Shown: positions 30,906 to 40,492, numbered from the stretch's first letter. The stretch is DNA of 64,000 nt from Paenibacillus tundrae (GCF_036884255.1 NZ_CP145605.1:4154001-4218000), one strand, 5' to 3'. Numbers and translations are program-made. Notes: generated by a model from the letters alone, not told the origin.

Positions 30906-32168
30906 TTAATCTGCCCCTGCATAAGAGTGTAGCCCTGCGATGATCAGATTGACACCAACCAATGTAAACATCACAACCAAGAAGCCTAACACCGCAAGCC
31001 AAGCAGATTTCCGTCCCTGCCATCCTCGGGATAAACGTAAATGTAAGTATACACTATAATAAAGCCACGTTATTAATGCCCATACTTCCTTCGGATCCCA
31101 GCCCCAAAACCGACTCCAAGCAATCTGAGCCCATATCATAGCAAAAATCAACGCGCCTAACGTAAAAATCGGAAAGCCAATGGCAATAGCTCGATAACTA
31201 ATTTCATCTAGATCATCAGCATCAATACCATCTAGTGCAGGTTGTAGGACTTGTCCAAGTGGTCTTCTTACAATTAAACGAATAATGCCATACAAGATCA
31301 GACCCACGATGACAGACCAGACCACCGTATTCAGTTTGCGTCCAGCATTTACCCCGTTCATCCAAGATGGTGTCTCAAGAAGCGGTTCTTTCATGCCAAG
31401 AAACGGTTTCATGCTCTCTACCTCACTCTGATACGGTGCAAAGATAGGAGGCATGCGATAAATCACTTTCTCTATTGTACTATTTCCCTGTACCTCTGTG
31501 TCAATGCTCGCTGTTTCTTTGACGAACACAGCTTCATATCCAGACGCACGAAAAGCAAATACTGTACCGATAAATCCAATGACGACCACAATCGTAATCA
31601 GTGTAAATTCGACCCAACCACGCTGACGTCTAGAGGATTTATCCTTGCCACTGAAATCAACGGTGCGCAACAAATACATAAACCCTGCCGCAAAGCCCAC
31701 TGCAAAGAAGGCTTCACCTAGTGCTGCCAAGGTGACATGAATTTTCAACCAAATAGATTGTAACGCAGGAATGAGTGGCTGCACTTCCTGTGGAAATACG
31801 GCCGCATACGCCATAATAATAATGGTAAGCGGTAGCGCGAAAAGTCCAATTAATGTTTTACGATAAATTGCATAGACTACGATGAAAGCCACCATAATCA
31901 TCATGGATAAAAAGCTCATAAATTCATACATATTGCTTACAGGGATGTGCCCTGCACCAGCCCACCGAGTGAAGAAAAAGATCAAATGAGCTGCAAGCGC
32001 TATTGTTGAAGCAACAAAGGCTCTCTTGCCCCATTTTTCAACATGAGCCTGAGGATCACGATTACTCCACTTTTTGCCCATAACCGCCACACCATATAAC
32101 ATAAACGCTGCACTATAGAGAAAAAAAGATACAATAAATGCGTCGCTGCTGAAATCCAATAAACTCAT
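30906..32168 (-). CDS. resC: Cytochrome c biogenesis protein ResC (CcsA-like)
   Basis: A 420-residue polytopic membrane protein of the CcsA/ResC family. With ResB it forms the System II complex that moves heme across the membrane and joins it to apocytochrome c. The tryptophan-rich heme motif appears as FWGWDPKEVWALITW. A conserved His lies in the segment HLRLSRGWQGRK, and another in SNMYEFMSF surroundings. Its ATG overlaps the resB stop by 4 nt (ATGA), so they are coupled. Confidence 0.96.
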   Translation of the reverse strand: MSLLDFSSDAFIVSFFLYSAAFMLYGVAVMGKKWSNRDPQAHVEKWGKRAFVASTIALAAHLIFFFTRWAGAGHIPVSNMYEFMSFLSMMIMVAFIVVYAIYRKTLIGLFALPLTIIIMAYAAVFPQEVQPLIPALQSIWLKIHVTLAALGEAFFAVGFAAGFMYLLRTVDFSGKDKSSRRQRGWVEFTLITIVVVIGFIGTVFAFRASGYEAVFVKETASIDTEVQGNSTIEKVIYRMPPIFAPYQSEVESMKPFLGMKEPLLETPSWMNGVNAGRKLNTVVWSVIVGLILYGIIRLIVRRPLGQVLQPALDGIDADDLDEISYRAIAIGFPIFTLGALIFAMIWAQIAWSRFWGWDPKEVWALITWLYYSVYLHLRLSRGWQGRKSAWLAVLGFLVVMFTLVGVNLIIAGLHSYAGAD

Positions 32169-33838
32169 GCTTGGTTCCCCCCGTTATCCAACGACTTCTC
32201 ATCTACTTCCACATTCATCTGTTTTAGCACAGTTGCGACCTCACGCCTAAAGCCGAACCAATTTTTGTTGGTATGACCTCCAAGCGTAAGTTGACCATCA
32301 TCAATACGTATCCATATACGGCGGTGATGCCAGTAGAAGCCCATAATCAGACCCAACATGACAATTCCAGCCCCTACCCAGACAAAAGGCATTGCTTTAT
32401 CAATTCGGATATTGAGATAACTTACCGATTGAATGATGTCCACTTTATCCATACTATCCACTTCTAGCTGAAATGGGATTGGATCACCCGAAAGCTGTTG
32501 GTTAATTGAATCTTGTTGAAATCGCTCTTTGTCGATTTGCTTAGCAAAATACAAATATTGAATGCCCCCTTCAGGCAGCTCTGGCCCGGTAATCAAAAAC
32601 AAAAAAGCCGGTGCATTTGGTGAGGGCGACTTCGAGGTGGGTTTCCCTTGCGCATCCAAAGCAAAGTCCATAAATTTATTTTTGACCTCTAACGTATATG
32701 GCCCAACTTGGAAGCTTGGCTGCGTATCCACCATATCGATCTTCAGTTCGCCAATCTTCTCCCCTGTTTGAGCATTAACCAATTCAGGAGTAACTGATCG
32801 TATGGTCGGGGTTAAGTCGTAATCAAATTGATATGCCTTCAGCCCGTTGTAGTTTAATGGATGATTTACTCGCACATCATGTCTTGCAACCTCAGACAAC
32901 TGAGGTTTTTTGGTCAGATCCGAACAGTCAGCAGTACATTCATACAGCACAACTTTGGTTTCAAAGAGCTTAGGAACCATCCGATTCAAATTACGAAATT
33001 GTTCCGTCACCTCTTCCTCACTGTAGAACTCCACATTAAACTGTTCATTCTTCAAATACATAGATGTATTCGGAATCTTCTTAATCTCACCTTCGGGAAA
33101 TGCCACATGCTCGTCCAAGTTCAATCCCGGTAATCCCCGAGCAAGCACAGCTAGTAAAAATATGATGAGTCCAATGTGGATAACATAAGGTCCCCATCGG
33201 CTGAATCGCTGCTTCTCAGCAAGCAATGCATCACCTTCGGTATGTACACGATACCCCTTCTTTTTAAGCGGCGTAACCGCTTTCTTAATCCAATCCGCAG
33301 AATCACCCTCAATTGTACCCTGGTACACGAGACGTTGTCGGGTAAGAAACTGCATATGCTTTCGGATTTTCTGCTTATTCAGCGCTTTGTAAAGTGGGAG
33401 TACTCGGTCAAGGCTGCATATGACTAGCGAAGCACCAATTAACACAAGTAAAAGTATAAACCACCATGATTCGTATGTATGGGATAAGCCCAGTAGATAA
33501 TAGATATGACCTAATTGCCCATACGTCTCTTTGTAGTACACGGAAGGGTCAATATTAAGAAACGTGCTTTCTTGAGGATAGATTGTCCCGAGTATAGATC
33601 CAAGCAGCGTAAGCACAATCACGTATACAGCAATTTTTACGGATGAGAAAAAGTTCCAAACCTTATCAATGATATTAGGATTGCTGCGCTGTGAACGTCG
33701 AGCCATTCCATCATAACGCATTTCGAGCACTTCATCTGATTTGGCCTCAGCTTCAAGCAGTGGCTTTCCGCAGGCTTCACACAGCACCGTGCCTACTGGA
33801 TTTTGGTGTCCACACTCACATTTTGTGTTTTGGAACAC
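32165..33838 (-). CDS. resB: Cytochrome c biogenesis protein ResB
   Basis: A 557-residue membrane protein, partner of ResC in System II cytochrome c assembly. An N-terminal zinc-ribbon-like segment (CECGHQNPVGTVLCEACG) precedes the first helix (KIAVYVIVLTLLGSILGTIYP). Three further membrane helices surround a large outside domain with the CTADCSDLT cysteines. A GTG start with GGAGG 7 nt upstream is used. It lies 14 nt after resA, in the resA-resB-resC operon, with resDE behind. Confidence 0.95.
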   Translation of the reverse strand: MFQNTKCECGHQNPVGTVLCEACGKPLLEAEAKSDEVLEMRYDGMARRSQRSNPNIIDKVWNFFSSVKIAVYVIVLTLLGSILGTIYPQESTFLNIDPSVYYKETYGQLGHIYYLLGLSHTYESWWFILLLVLIGASLVICSLDRVLPLYKALNKQKIRKHMQFLTRQRLVYQGTIEGDSADWIKKAVTPLKKKGYRVHTEGDALLAEKQRFSRWGPYVIHIGLIIFLLAVLARGLPGLNLDEHVAFPEGEIKKIPNTSMYLKNEQFNVEFYSEEEVTEQFRNLNRMVPKLFETKVVLYECTADCSDLTKKPQLSEVARHDVRVNHPLNYNGLKAYQFDYDLTPTIRSVTPELVNAQTGEKIGELKIDMVDTQPSFQVGPYTLEVKNKFMDFALDAQGKPTSKSPSPNAPAFLFLITGPELPEGGIQYLYFAKQIDKERFQQDSINQQLSGDPIPFQLEVDSMDKVDIIQSVSYLNIRIDKAMPFVWVGAGIVMLGLIMGFYWHHRRIWIRIDDGQLTLGGHTNKNWFGFRREVATVLKQMNVEVDEKSLDNGGNQA

Positions 33839-33852
33839 GACTGGACCTCCGT

Positions 33853-34380
33853 TCAGGGCTGTTTAGCCAGTTGTGAAATTTGAGCGTCAAGTGTGTCTAA
33901 ATCTAGTTGACCAATGTGAATGGTAGAAATTTTGCCCGTATTAGACACGAAGAATGTAGTCGGCATCGGAGATATCCCATAATCTCGAACTGAATTTTTG
34001 TCACGATCAAGCATAATAGGAAATGTAACACCAACCTGCTTCACAAAATGCTCTACGGTCATCTGATCTTCCCCTACATTAATCCCGATAAATTGAACAC
34101 CCTGGTCTTTCCACTTATCCGCTTGTGCTTGAAGTGCAGGCATCTCCTTCACACAAGGCTCACACCATGTCCCCCAGAAGTTGACGACTAGTGCCTTGCC
34201 CTCGTATTCCTCAGACGTATGTACTTGACCGTCCAAGCCCAGCAGTTCAAAAGAAGGTGCTCGATCTCCTTCTTTTGGCTTGCCATTCGAGCCGGATGCG
34301 GATGTACTAATTGCATATCCGCCCAACACCAGGATCAAAAACAAAATGACGATCTGCACCGTTCTTCTTGATTTCCCCAT
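33853..34380 (-). CDS. resA: Thiol-disulfide oxidoreductase ResA
   Basis: A 175-residue membrane-anchored thioredoxin-fold protein that reduces the heme-site cysteines of apocytochrome c. An N-terminal anchor (VILFLILVLGGYAIS) is followed by the redox motif WCEPC (CxxC, about residues 74-77), the specific ResA form, and the cis-Pro loop MPTTFFV. AAAGGAG lies before the ATG. It is the first gene of the res cluster, with a large inverted repeat just upstream. Confidence 0.97.
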   Translation of the reverse strand: MGKSRRTVQIVILFLILVLGGYAISTSASGSNGKPKEGDRAPSFELLGLDGQVHTSEEYEGKALVVNFWGTWCEPCVKEMPALQAQADKWKDQGVQFIGINVGEDQMTVEHFVKQVGVTFPIMLDRDKNSVRDYGISPMPTTFFVSNTGKISTIHIGQLDLDTLDAQISQLAKQP

Positions 34381-34402
34381 GTGCGCTCTCCTTTTAAGGT
34401 GA

Positions 34403-34469
34403 CTATATAAATTGAACTAAAGAATAGTACACAAACCTCTCGTGTAAATGTTTAGTTCAATTTATATAG
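34403..34469. repeat. 19-bp perfect inverted repeat in the resA leader
   Basis: CTATATAAATTGAACTAAA (34403-34421) and its exact reverse complement (34451-34469) are separated by 29 nt that also contain a TACAC/GTGTA inner pair. It ends 23 nt before the resA ATG, close to the AAAGGAG. Either a regulator operator or an mRNA hairpin is possible. Confidence 0.8.
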
Positions 34470-34579
34470 ATCATTCGCAATACGTAACTGTCCCAGATAT
34501 CTGTGAACATCCTATGAACAATTATAGCGAATTCCGTCACAAAATTGCGGCAGTTTTATGAAAATTATGTGTCCTTACA

Positions 34580-35338
34580 TTACCTTTTCTTCATTTTTTT
34601 GGCTGGTTCTGATTTTGCGAGTTGAATTAGGTTATTGACTTCTTCTTTGGATAGATTACGAGTCAGTCCCCGTTTCAGGTTTTGCAGCAAAATCCCACCG
34701 AAAGCAATACGTTTTAAGCGTGTCACCGGATGGTTAATCGCTTCAAACATCCGTCGAACCTGGCGGTTACGACCTTCATAAATAGTAATTGAGATTACGG
34801 CCTCATTGTTTGCGGTATCCACATCCTTGTATTCAACCTCAGCCGGAGCGGTCATACCATCATCAAGCATAATCCCTGTCTTTAATTTTTCCAGCGCCGA
34901 TCCATGCGGAACGCCTTTGACTGTTGCCAAATACGTTTTGGGTACATGGTGCTTTGGATGTGTCAGTAAATGTGCAAATTCGCCGTCATTCGTAAGAATC
35001 AATAAACCTTCCGTATCATAGTCCAGTCTTCCTACTGGATATACACGTTCTTTGACCCCTTTAAGGTAATCGGAAACAATTTTCCGTCCTTCTGGATCGG
35101 ATGCACTTGTAATTACACCTTTTGGTTTGTTCATAAGCAAGTACACTTTTTTCTCACTGCGGATCGGCTTCCCGTTTACCGTAATGATATCCTCTTCAGG
35201 GTTTGCTTTCGTGCCGAGTTCGGTCACGACCTCCCCATTGACTTCTACTTTGCCGGACTGGATCAGTTCCTCGCTTTTGCGACGGGATGCGATACCAGCT
35301 TGAGCAATAATTTTTTGTAATCTTTCCATGTTTGTCAT
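34580..35338 (-). CDS. rluB: Ribosomal large subunit pseudouridine synthase (RluB)
   Basis: A 252-residue enzyme that isomerises a uridine in 23S rRNA helix 89. The N-terminal S4-like RNA-binding domain reads ERLQKIIAQAGIASRRKSEELI, and the catalytic block is GRLDYDTEGLLILTNDG, with the catalytic Asp. The EGRNRQVRRMF segment is the RsuA/RluB-family signature. It is the counterpart of B. subtilis ypuL, which also precedes resA. Its start could be the next ATG four codons later. Confidence 0.95.
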   Translation of the reverse strand: MTNMERLQKIIAQAGIASRRKSEELIQSGKVEVNGEVVTELGTKANPEEDIITVNGKPIRSEKKVYLLMNKPKGVITSASDPEGRKIVSDYLKGVKERVYPVGRLDYDTEGLLILTNDGEFAHLLTHPKHHVPKTYLATVKGVPHGSALEKLKTGIMLDDGMTAPAEVEYKDVDTANNEAVISITIYEGRNRQVRRMFEAINHPVTRLKRIAFGGILLQNLKRGLTRNLSKEEVNNLIQLAKSEPAKKMKKR

Positions 35339-35451
35339 GTCACCTCACACTAATGATACCCATCAAGGAGGGAAATCACAAGGATAATCCAAGGAAAATG
35401 TAAACAGAGGCTCTAAATGACCATTTCGAGTACTAACCGTATAACTTTTAA

Positions 35452-35506
35452 CGCAAAAAAACTCACCCTTCTTATCTCTGTTACGAGAACAAGAAGGATG
35501 AGCAGC
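35452..35506 (-). terminator. Terminator after the serine protease gene
   Basis: CTCACCCTTCTT pairs with AAGAAGGATGAG; on the minus strand TTTTTTTGCG follows. Confidence 0.75.
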
Positions 35507-35562
35507 ATCCAGCTATGTTTTTTGTTTGCTCTACTTTTTATAACATCATAAGTATAATTCAA

Positions 35563-36381
35563 CTAATTTGAAACCTTGCCTGCAACAACCACTTGCTTTC
35601 TCGTAGGTTTCGCGCTGTCTTTAATAAAGTCTTGCAGGGTTTGTGATGTAATGAAGTACGTTCTTGAACCATAGACAAAGGTCATCATGCCAATGACTTG
35701 ATTGTTTTGATCCAACACAGGGCCACCAGAGTTACCTTGTGCCATGGATTTCACAATACTGCCTATGCCTTTTCGACCTGGAACATCGGTTGCATTAGGG
35801 CTGGAAACCCGGCTTTTAGCAATCGTATTGTAAGTCGCAGGGAATTCATCATCGAGAATAACTAAATCCCCATCTGGATTTTTGGGAAAACCAATTGTAT
35901 ACACAAGTTGATTATCCCTTGCGTTTGCAAACGTTACAGGCTGTACATTTATTTCTTCATCCAGCTTCAGTAGCGCCATATCTGTTACCGGATCAGTCTT
36001 TATAATTTTGGCTTTGATCGGACGCTTCAGCTCGCCTGGACTGGCAACAGTTAACGTTCCCTCATCACCCTTCGCTAGCTCCGCATACTCCTGAACGACA
36101 TGATAATTCGTAAGCACTTCGTCCTTGGATATCAAAATGGAAGTTCCGACATCATAATACACCACGTCCGGCTCATCCTGCTTGACTAAACGAACGTTAA
36201 CGACTGGAAAAGAATCCGCGGTAACCGCAAACTTTTCTCGTAATTGTTTATCAAAGTATCCGGTAAAATGTATCGTGTTGACCGCTTGCGCATCCACCAT
36301 TCCAGTAGGGCCAGTTAGCAATCCTATCGCCATCATGCCTGACAACCCAAACTGAAGCACTCGTTTCCATCTCTTATGCAT
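35563..36381 (-). CDS. Secreted trypsin-like serine protease
   Basis: A 272-residue protein with a signal peptide (KRVLQFGLSGMMAIGLLTG) and a chymotrypsin-fold protease domain. The triad is readable: His in LTNYHVVQE, Asp in DPVTDMALLKL, and Ser in the AQGNSGGPV motif. No PDZ domain and no second membrane helix are seen, so it is unlike HtrA. The ATG at 36381 has GGGAGGAG 6 nt upstream. It is inserted between spmB and rluB, which are adjacent in Bacillus. Extracellular or periplasm-like activity is inferred; the target is unknown. Confidence 0.85.
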   Translation of the reverse strand: MHKRWKRVLQFGLSGMMAIGLLTGPTGMVDAQAVNTIHFTGYFDKQLREKFAVTADSFPVVNVRLVKQDEPDVVYYDVGTSILISKDEVLTNYHVVQEYAELAKGDEGTLTVASPGELKRPIKAKIIKTDPVTDMALLKLDEEINVQPVTFANARDNQLVYTIGFPKNPDGDLVILDDEFPATYNTIAKSRVSSPNATDVPGRKGIGSIVKSMAQGNSGGPVLDQNNQVIGMMTFVYGSRTYFITSQTLQDFIKDSAKPTRKQVVVAGKVSN

Positions 36382-36479
36382 GTGCAACTCTCCTCCCGCT
36401 ATCCATTCTAGCATATCTTGTATATCGGAAGGAGAATGCAACTTGGTTAACTATAGTTATAGAATATATCGAAATAGAT

Positions 36480-37013
36480 TTATCCAAAAACGATTAAACA
36501 GATGACAAGTGCCGCAATGAAGCCTACAACATCTGAAAACAGACCTACTTTGAGTGCATATCGACCGTTTCGAATGCCTACCGCCCCAAAATATACGGTT
36601 AGTACATAGAGTGTCGTATCTGTGCTGCCTTGAATTGTAGAGGCCATACGACCAATCATGGAGTCGGGTCCATAGGTCTTAATTAGATCGGTTGTAAAAG
36701 CCAGAGAGCCTGTCCCCGTTAGCGGACGAAGAATTCCCAGTGGCAAGACTTCTCCTGGTATACCCATCCAAGATACAAGTGGAGCAAACCAACTAATCAC
36801 AAAATCAAGGGCTCCCGAAGCACGAAATACACTTATCGCAACCATCATTCCCACGAGATGAGGAATAATGCTAATCGCAGTGGAGAACCCCTCTTTTGCT
36901 CCATCAACGAAGGATTCATAGACTGGAACCTTCTTGGTAAACGCATATAATGGAACAAACGCGATAATAACCGGAATGGCCCAGGCAGAGATCCAGTTGA
37001 CGAAGGTTAGCAA
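36480..37013 (-). CDS. spmB: Spore maturation protein B
   Basis: A 177-residue polytopic membrane protein, needed with SpmA for full spore core dehydration in Bacillus. It has several hydrophobic helices with the family segment RPLTGTGSLAFTTDLIKTYGPDS and the GSTDTTLYVLTVYFG block. A TTG start follows AAAGGATG at about 9 nt. It lies 6 nt after spmA and is certainly co-transcribed with it. Confidence 0.95.
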   Translation of the reverse strand: MLTFVNWISAWAIPVIIAFVPLYAFTKKVPVYESFVDGAKEGFSTAISIIPHLVGMMVAISVFRASGALDFVISWFAPLVSWMGIPGEVLPLGILRPLTGTGSLAFTTDLIKTYGPDSMIGRMASTIQGSTDTTLYVLTVYFGAVGIRNGRYALKVGLFSDVVGFIAALVICLIVFG

Positions 37014-37019
37014 GGTTAT

Positions 37020-37646
37020 TCATCCTTTCATGCCAGGATTGCCACTTTTCACGATACGTGGCGGTTTGTTCAGCGTTCTATTTCTATACCAACGATCTGC
37101 CATAATCGCTGCCAGTGTTGCGATAATTGTTGCGATTAGCGTTGTTCCCACAATCTCTGTTGCGTTGGCAGATTGGTAATTTAACCGAATAGCAATTAGT
37201 GTCGTAGGGATTAGCGTAATACTTGCCGTATTTAGCGCGAGTAATGTACACATAGCTGGGGATGCCGTTTGTTTATCAGGGTTAAGTTCTTGTAACTGTT
37301 GCATCGCCTTAATGCCCATTGGTGTAGCAGCATTCCCTAGACCCAGCAGGTTGGCACTCATGTTGGATAGGATATAACCCATGGCTGGATGATTACGAGG
37401 CACGTCCGGAAACAAGAAGGCAACGACTGGACCAAGAAGCTTAGCAATTTTGCTAAGCAGTCCAGCATCTTCACCTATTTTCATCATACCCATCCAAAAT
37501 ACAAGCACACTGATCAGTCCTAAACAAACCGTAACCCCGGTGGCCGCCCCATCAAAAGCCGCTTGTGTGACCACTTCAATCTTTCCATTCACTGCTGCAA
37601 AAACAAACCCAATCACAATCATCAGTAACCAGATTAGATTGATCAA
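37020..37646 (-). CDS. spmA: Spore maturation protein A
   Basis: A 208-residue membrane protein of the SpmA (nucleoside-recognition) family. Its characteristic blocks are FWMGMMKIGEDAGLLSKIAKLLGPV and NLLGLGNAATPMGIKAMQQLQELN, the latter a family signature. A TTG start has GGAGG 9 nt upstream. It lies between dacB and spmB as in Bacillus, and is translated into spmB without a gap of note. Confidence 0.96.
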   Translation of the reverse strand: MINLIWLLMIVIGFVFAAVNGKIEVVTQAAFDGAATGVTVCLGLISVLVFWMGMMKIGEDAGLLSKIAKLLGPVVAFLFPDVPRNHPAMGYILSNMSANLLGLGNAATPMGIKAMQQLQELNPDKQTASPAMCTLLALNTASITLIPTTLIAIRLNYQSANATEIVGTTLIATIIATLAAIMADRWYRNRTLNKPPRIVKSGNPGMKG

Positions 37647-37661
37647 CCAGGAAAACCTCCT

Positions 37662-38849
37662 TTACGGGGACAACAAGTGACTTATCACGGCACGCCATGC
37701 GGCTGCCCAAGTTGTAATTTCCCCGATCCCAGCAAATGCAGCTTCTTGCATCTCAGGTTGGGGAGGAATATAACTTCCTTTGTGATACACGGGAATAGAG
37801 CCTATGAACTTCCCATTCAGTTGCATTTCAATACGACCAGCTAGACCAAATGAAAGATCATTCGCTTTACTTTCGTTTTGCGATTCATTTTGACTACGAT
37901 TGTTCGTTAAGATCAGCTTTTTACTTATAGAGTCGATCTCACTTTCAGCCAGCGGATATTGAAATCCTCGTCCTGTAACAACCGTGGTATTCCCCACAGG
38001 CTGTTCTTTTTCGGCGATTTCTCTTAAAGGAAAGTTTTTAAATCCGAAATCCAGCATACGTGCATGATCGTTCCAATCGTCTCCATCATTCAGGGTTACA
38101 GCCGCTAGCTGCTGGCCATCCCGCGTCGCAGAGCTTACCAGACACCTGAAGGCTTTTTTGGTATAACCGGTCTTAACCCCGTCAGCTCCTTCATACAATC
38201 GCAGCATTTTATTTTTGTTGTGCCAGGAGTATTCCCAGCTTTCGTTAGGATTCGGTGCCGATTTATTCTCTGTTGCCACGATGCGTTTGAACACGGGATT
38301 ATGTAGCGCATACGCCGTTAAACGTGCCAGATCATTCGCCGTAGAATAATGCCCTTCTGCATCCAAGCCATGAGGATTCATGAAATGGGAACGGGTTAAC
38401 CCGATCTCCTCTGCCTTCTTATTCATCAGAAGCACAAAGCCTTCCTCTGAGCCACCAACATGTTCGGCAATAGCCGAAGCTGCATCATTACCAGAGCGCA
38501 ACATAAGTCCATACAGCATGTTCTCAAGCGTCATCTCTTCGCCAAGTTTGAGATAAAGCGACGATCCTTCCTTTGCAAACGAAGAGGCTGTCACCTTTAC
38601 CTTATCTTGTAGTTTTCCATGTTCAATGGCGACAATCGCGGTCATGATCTTGGTCAAGCTGGCGATACGCAATTCTTGATCTCCAGACTTGCTGTACAAA
38701 ATCCGCCCAGACGTGACATCAATGAGAGCTGCGCTCTGAGCATGAGTTGAGGGGCTTGGAATCGTTCCAGATGCACCGGCAATTCCAACTGAAGACAACA
38801 ATAATAATGGAATCAGGAAACTCGCAATCATTTTCGTTAACATTTTCAT
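37662..38849 (-). CDS. dacB: D-alanyl-D-alanine carboxypeptidase, sporulation type (PBP5*)
   Basis: A 395-residue low-molecular-weight penicillin-binding protein that trims stem peptides in the spore cortex. A signal peptide ends at about residue 26. Active-site motifs are SLTK (about residues 64-67), SGN (LRSGNDAAS) and KTG (GVKTGYTKKA). The C-terminal tail has an amphipathic or hydrophobic end (WAAAWRAVISHLLS). Placement before spmA-spmB matches dacB of Bacillus. Expression under a mother-cell sigma factor (SigE) would be expected. Confidence 0.93.
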   Translation of the reverse strand: MKMLTKMIASFLIPLLLLSSVGIAGASGTIPSPSTHAQSAALIDVTSGRILYSKSGDQELRIASLTKIMTAIVAIEHGKLQDKVKVTASSFAKEGSSLYLKLGEEMTLENMLYGLMLRSGNDAASAIAEHVGGSEEGFVLLMNKKAEEIGLTRSHFMNPHGLDAEGHYSTANDLARLTAYALHNPVFKRIVATENKSAPNPNESWEYSWHNKNKMLRLYEGADGVKTGYTKKAFRCLVSSATRDGQQLAAVTLNDGDDWNDHARMLDFGFKNFPLREIAEKEQPVGNTTVVTGRGFQYPLAESEIDSISKKLILTNNRSQNESQNESKANDLSFGLAGRIEMQLNGKFIGSIPVYHKGSYIPPQPEMQEAAFAGIGEITTWAAAWRAVISHLLSP

Positions 38850-38935
38850 TCAACCATTCCTCCGGGTCACTTGGAATCTTGTACTACTTTATGTCTGGAC
38901 AACCCGAAGTATGTCCTAGTGATACAAAACAACCT

Positions 38936-38970
38936 AAAAATCCCTCTCGCATGTGCAGCGGGAGGGATTC
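38936..38970 (-). terminator. Terminator after gerW
   Basis: AATCCCTC (38939-38946) pairs with GAGGGATT (38962-38969); on the minus strand TTTTTAGG follows. Confidence 0.8.
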
Positions 38971-38985
38971 AATACATCCATTATT

Positions 38986-39456
38986 TTAGCTGTAAGTCGA
39001 TGGATCAGGAGTTCGGATCTCCGGTTCATCTTTAGAAGGGTTACGACGGAACATCTCCTGAATTCGATCCATAACGTATGGCGTTGAATCGATTAATTTC
39101 TCAAATAGATGTGTTGAATTATCAAGTGGTACGATATGAACACCTTGTTTTCCTACGACGAGGAAGGCAATCGGACGGATGGACACGCCACCCCCGCTAC
39201 CTCCACCGAATGGAGAAGCAACCTTGGCTGATTTTGCATGTTCCGCAGTTGACGCAGAACCACTTTCTTTCTTTTCGACATTTACATTAAAGTCACTACC
39301 GCCCGCTGCAAAACCAAAGCCCACTTTACTGATCGGCAAAATAACCGTACCGTCCGGTGTTTCAACTGCATCGCCAACGATTGTATTGACATCTACCATG
39401 GCCTTGATATTCTCCATAGCAGTTTCCATTAAGCCTTGTATTGGATGATCTGACAT
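38986..39456 (-). CDS. gerW: GerW/YtfJ family sporulation protein
   Basis: A 156-residue protein of the YtfJ (GerW) family, required in Bacillus for germination with L-alanine. Recognisable features are TPDGTVILPISKVGFGFAAGG, a glycine-rich SPFGGGSGGGVSIRP and the FLVVGKQGVHIVPLD strand. The ATG at 39456 has GGAGGG upstream. It is paired with the ytfI-like gene, as in Bacillus, but placed between scpB and dacB, where Bacillus has ypuI. Confidence 0.92.
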   Translation of the reverse strand: MSDHPIQGLMETAMENIKAMVDVNTIVGDAVETPDGTVILPISKVGFGFAAGGSDFNVNVEKKESGSASTAEHAKSAKVASPFGGGSGGGVSIRPIAFLVVGKQGVHIVPLDNSTHLFEKLIDSTPYVMDRIQEMFRRNPSKDEPEIRTPDPSTYS

Positions 39457-39591
39457 GTAAGTTCCCTCCAGTTTCATTTTAACTAGGTTTGATCTAAACC
39501 ATATCATCCCCAATTTCAAGGGAGTTATGTACCAGTGCATACCTGGATACATCCTGAATTAGTTTAAACCATCATTTGGCAAGGCTCACAA

Positions 39592-40323
39592 TTAAATGTG
39601 AGAATTATGATGTTGTTCCTTGAGCTTCTGCTTGTGTTTGCGTCGCTGTTCTTGTACAAGTCGAAACCACATCCGCCAGCCCCCTTCTACTTTGAGAACA
39701 CGCGTCATCAGACGGAGTCCTGCGGTGAAGACAGCACTAAATCGAATGCGCATATGCAACTCTAGTTCTGTCTGAAATTCCATTTCATCCCCCCACACTG
39801 GAATGACTTCCAGACAAGGTGTGCGTTTAAACTGTACCTGATAGGATAAAAATCCAATCATAATGGACTTTATTGTCCATACCCAGCCTGTAACGATGGC
39901 CGTATAGGCCGCATCCGCTACTCCAATCCGGGTAGACCAGGATAAATCAGTCATATGTACACGGGTGAGCGTTTGTTTGACCCAAATTTTGAGTGCGTCC
40001 GTCGCTCTAAGCATTACTTTTACTTCTTTTGCCCATTTTTTAACTTTGCGTTTGTTCACACGCTCGTTGCCCTCTGCTTCCCCCCGCGAATGGTTCGTTC
40101 GTTGCTGCGTCTTCACAAGAAATCCTTCTTTCATATTTTTGAAGACGATACTCGGAATTTCATATTTGATTCGAACCAGGCCGTAGAGAAGACGAATATT
40201 GATAAGAGCATAATCATCACTTCTATGTTTACGGAACGTAAAGTGTATATGAATATTCGAGATGAGAACAATGGCAAGTAAAAGAATGGCAAATAGCACG
40301 ATTCCCCCAAGCCAAATCCACAC
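39592..40323 (-). CDS. YtfI-like DUF2953 membrane protein
   Basis: A 243-residue protein with an N-terminal hydrophobic helix (IWLGGIVLFAILLLAIVLIS) followed by a basic, largely soluble domain. The start is a GTG at 40323, since GGAGG lies 8 nt upstream; extensions to 40431 lack one. The middle has a very basic segment (NKRKVKKWAKEVKV), and the C-terminal part contains amphipathic strands (YQVQFKRTPCLEVIPVWG). It precedes gerW, and the pair is conserved in spore formers. The function is unknown. Confidence 0.8.
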   Translation of the reverse strand: MWIWLGGIVLFAILLLAIVLISNIHIHFTFRKHRSDDYALINIRLLYGLVRIKYEIPSIVFKNMKEGFLVKTQQRTNHSRGEAEGNERVNKRKVKKWAKEVKVMLRATDALKIWVKQTLTRVHMTDLSWSTRIGVADAAYTAIVTGWVWTIKSIMIGFLSYQVQFKRTPCLEVIPVWGDEMEFQTELELHMRIRFSAVFTAGLRLMTRVLKVEGGWRMWFRLVQEQRRKHKQKLKEQHHNSHI

Positions 40324-40460
40324 AGGCCTTACCTCCAAGGCTACATTTCTCTTCCTGAATAGTATGACACTATATATTGGAAAAAATTCATGGCTCATAG
40401 AAAAACCGTTGAACTTACACCATTCAGTCATAACCCTTCCGCTTCATACAAACGCAAATA

Positions 40461-40492
40461 GACCGAAGCCTTTATGTACAAAAGGGATCGGC
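40461..40492 (-). terminator. Possible terminator after scpB
   Basis: An imperfect stem, GACCGA(A)GCCTTT with AAAGG(GA)TCGGCC; the T-run on the minus strand is weak (TATTTGCG). Confidence 0.4.
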
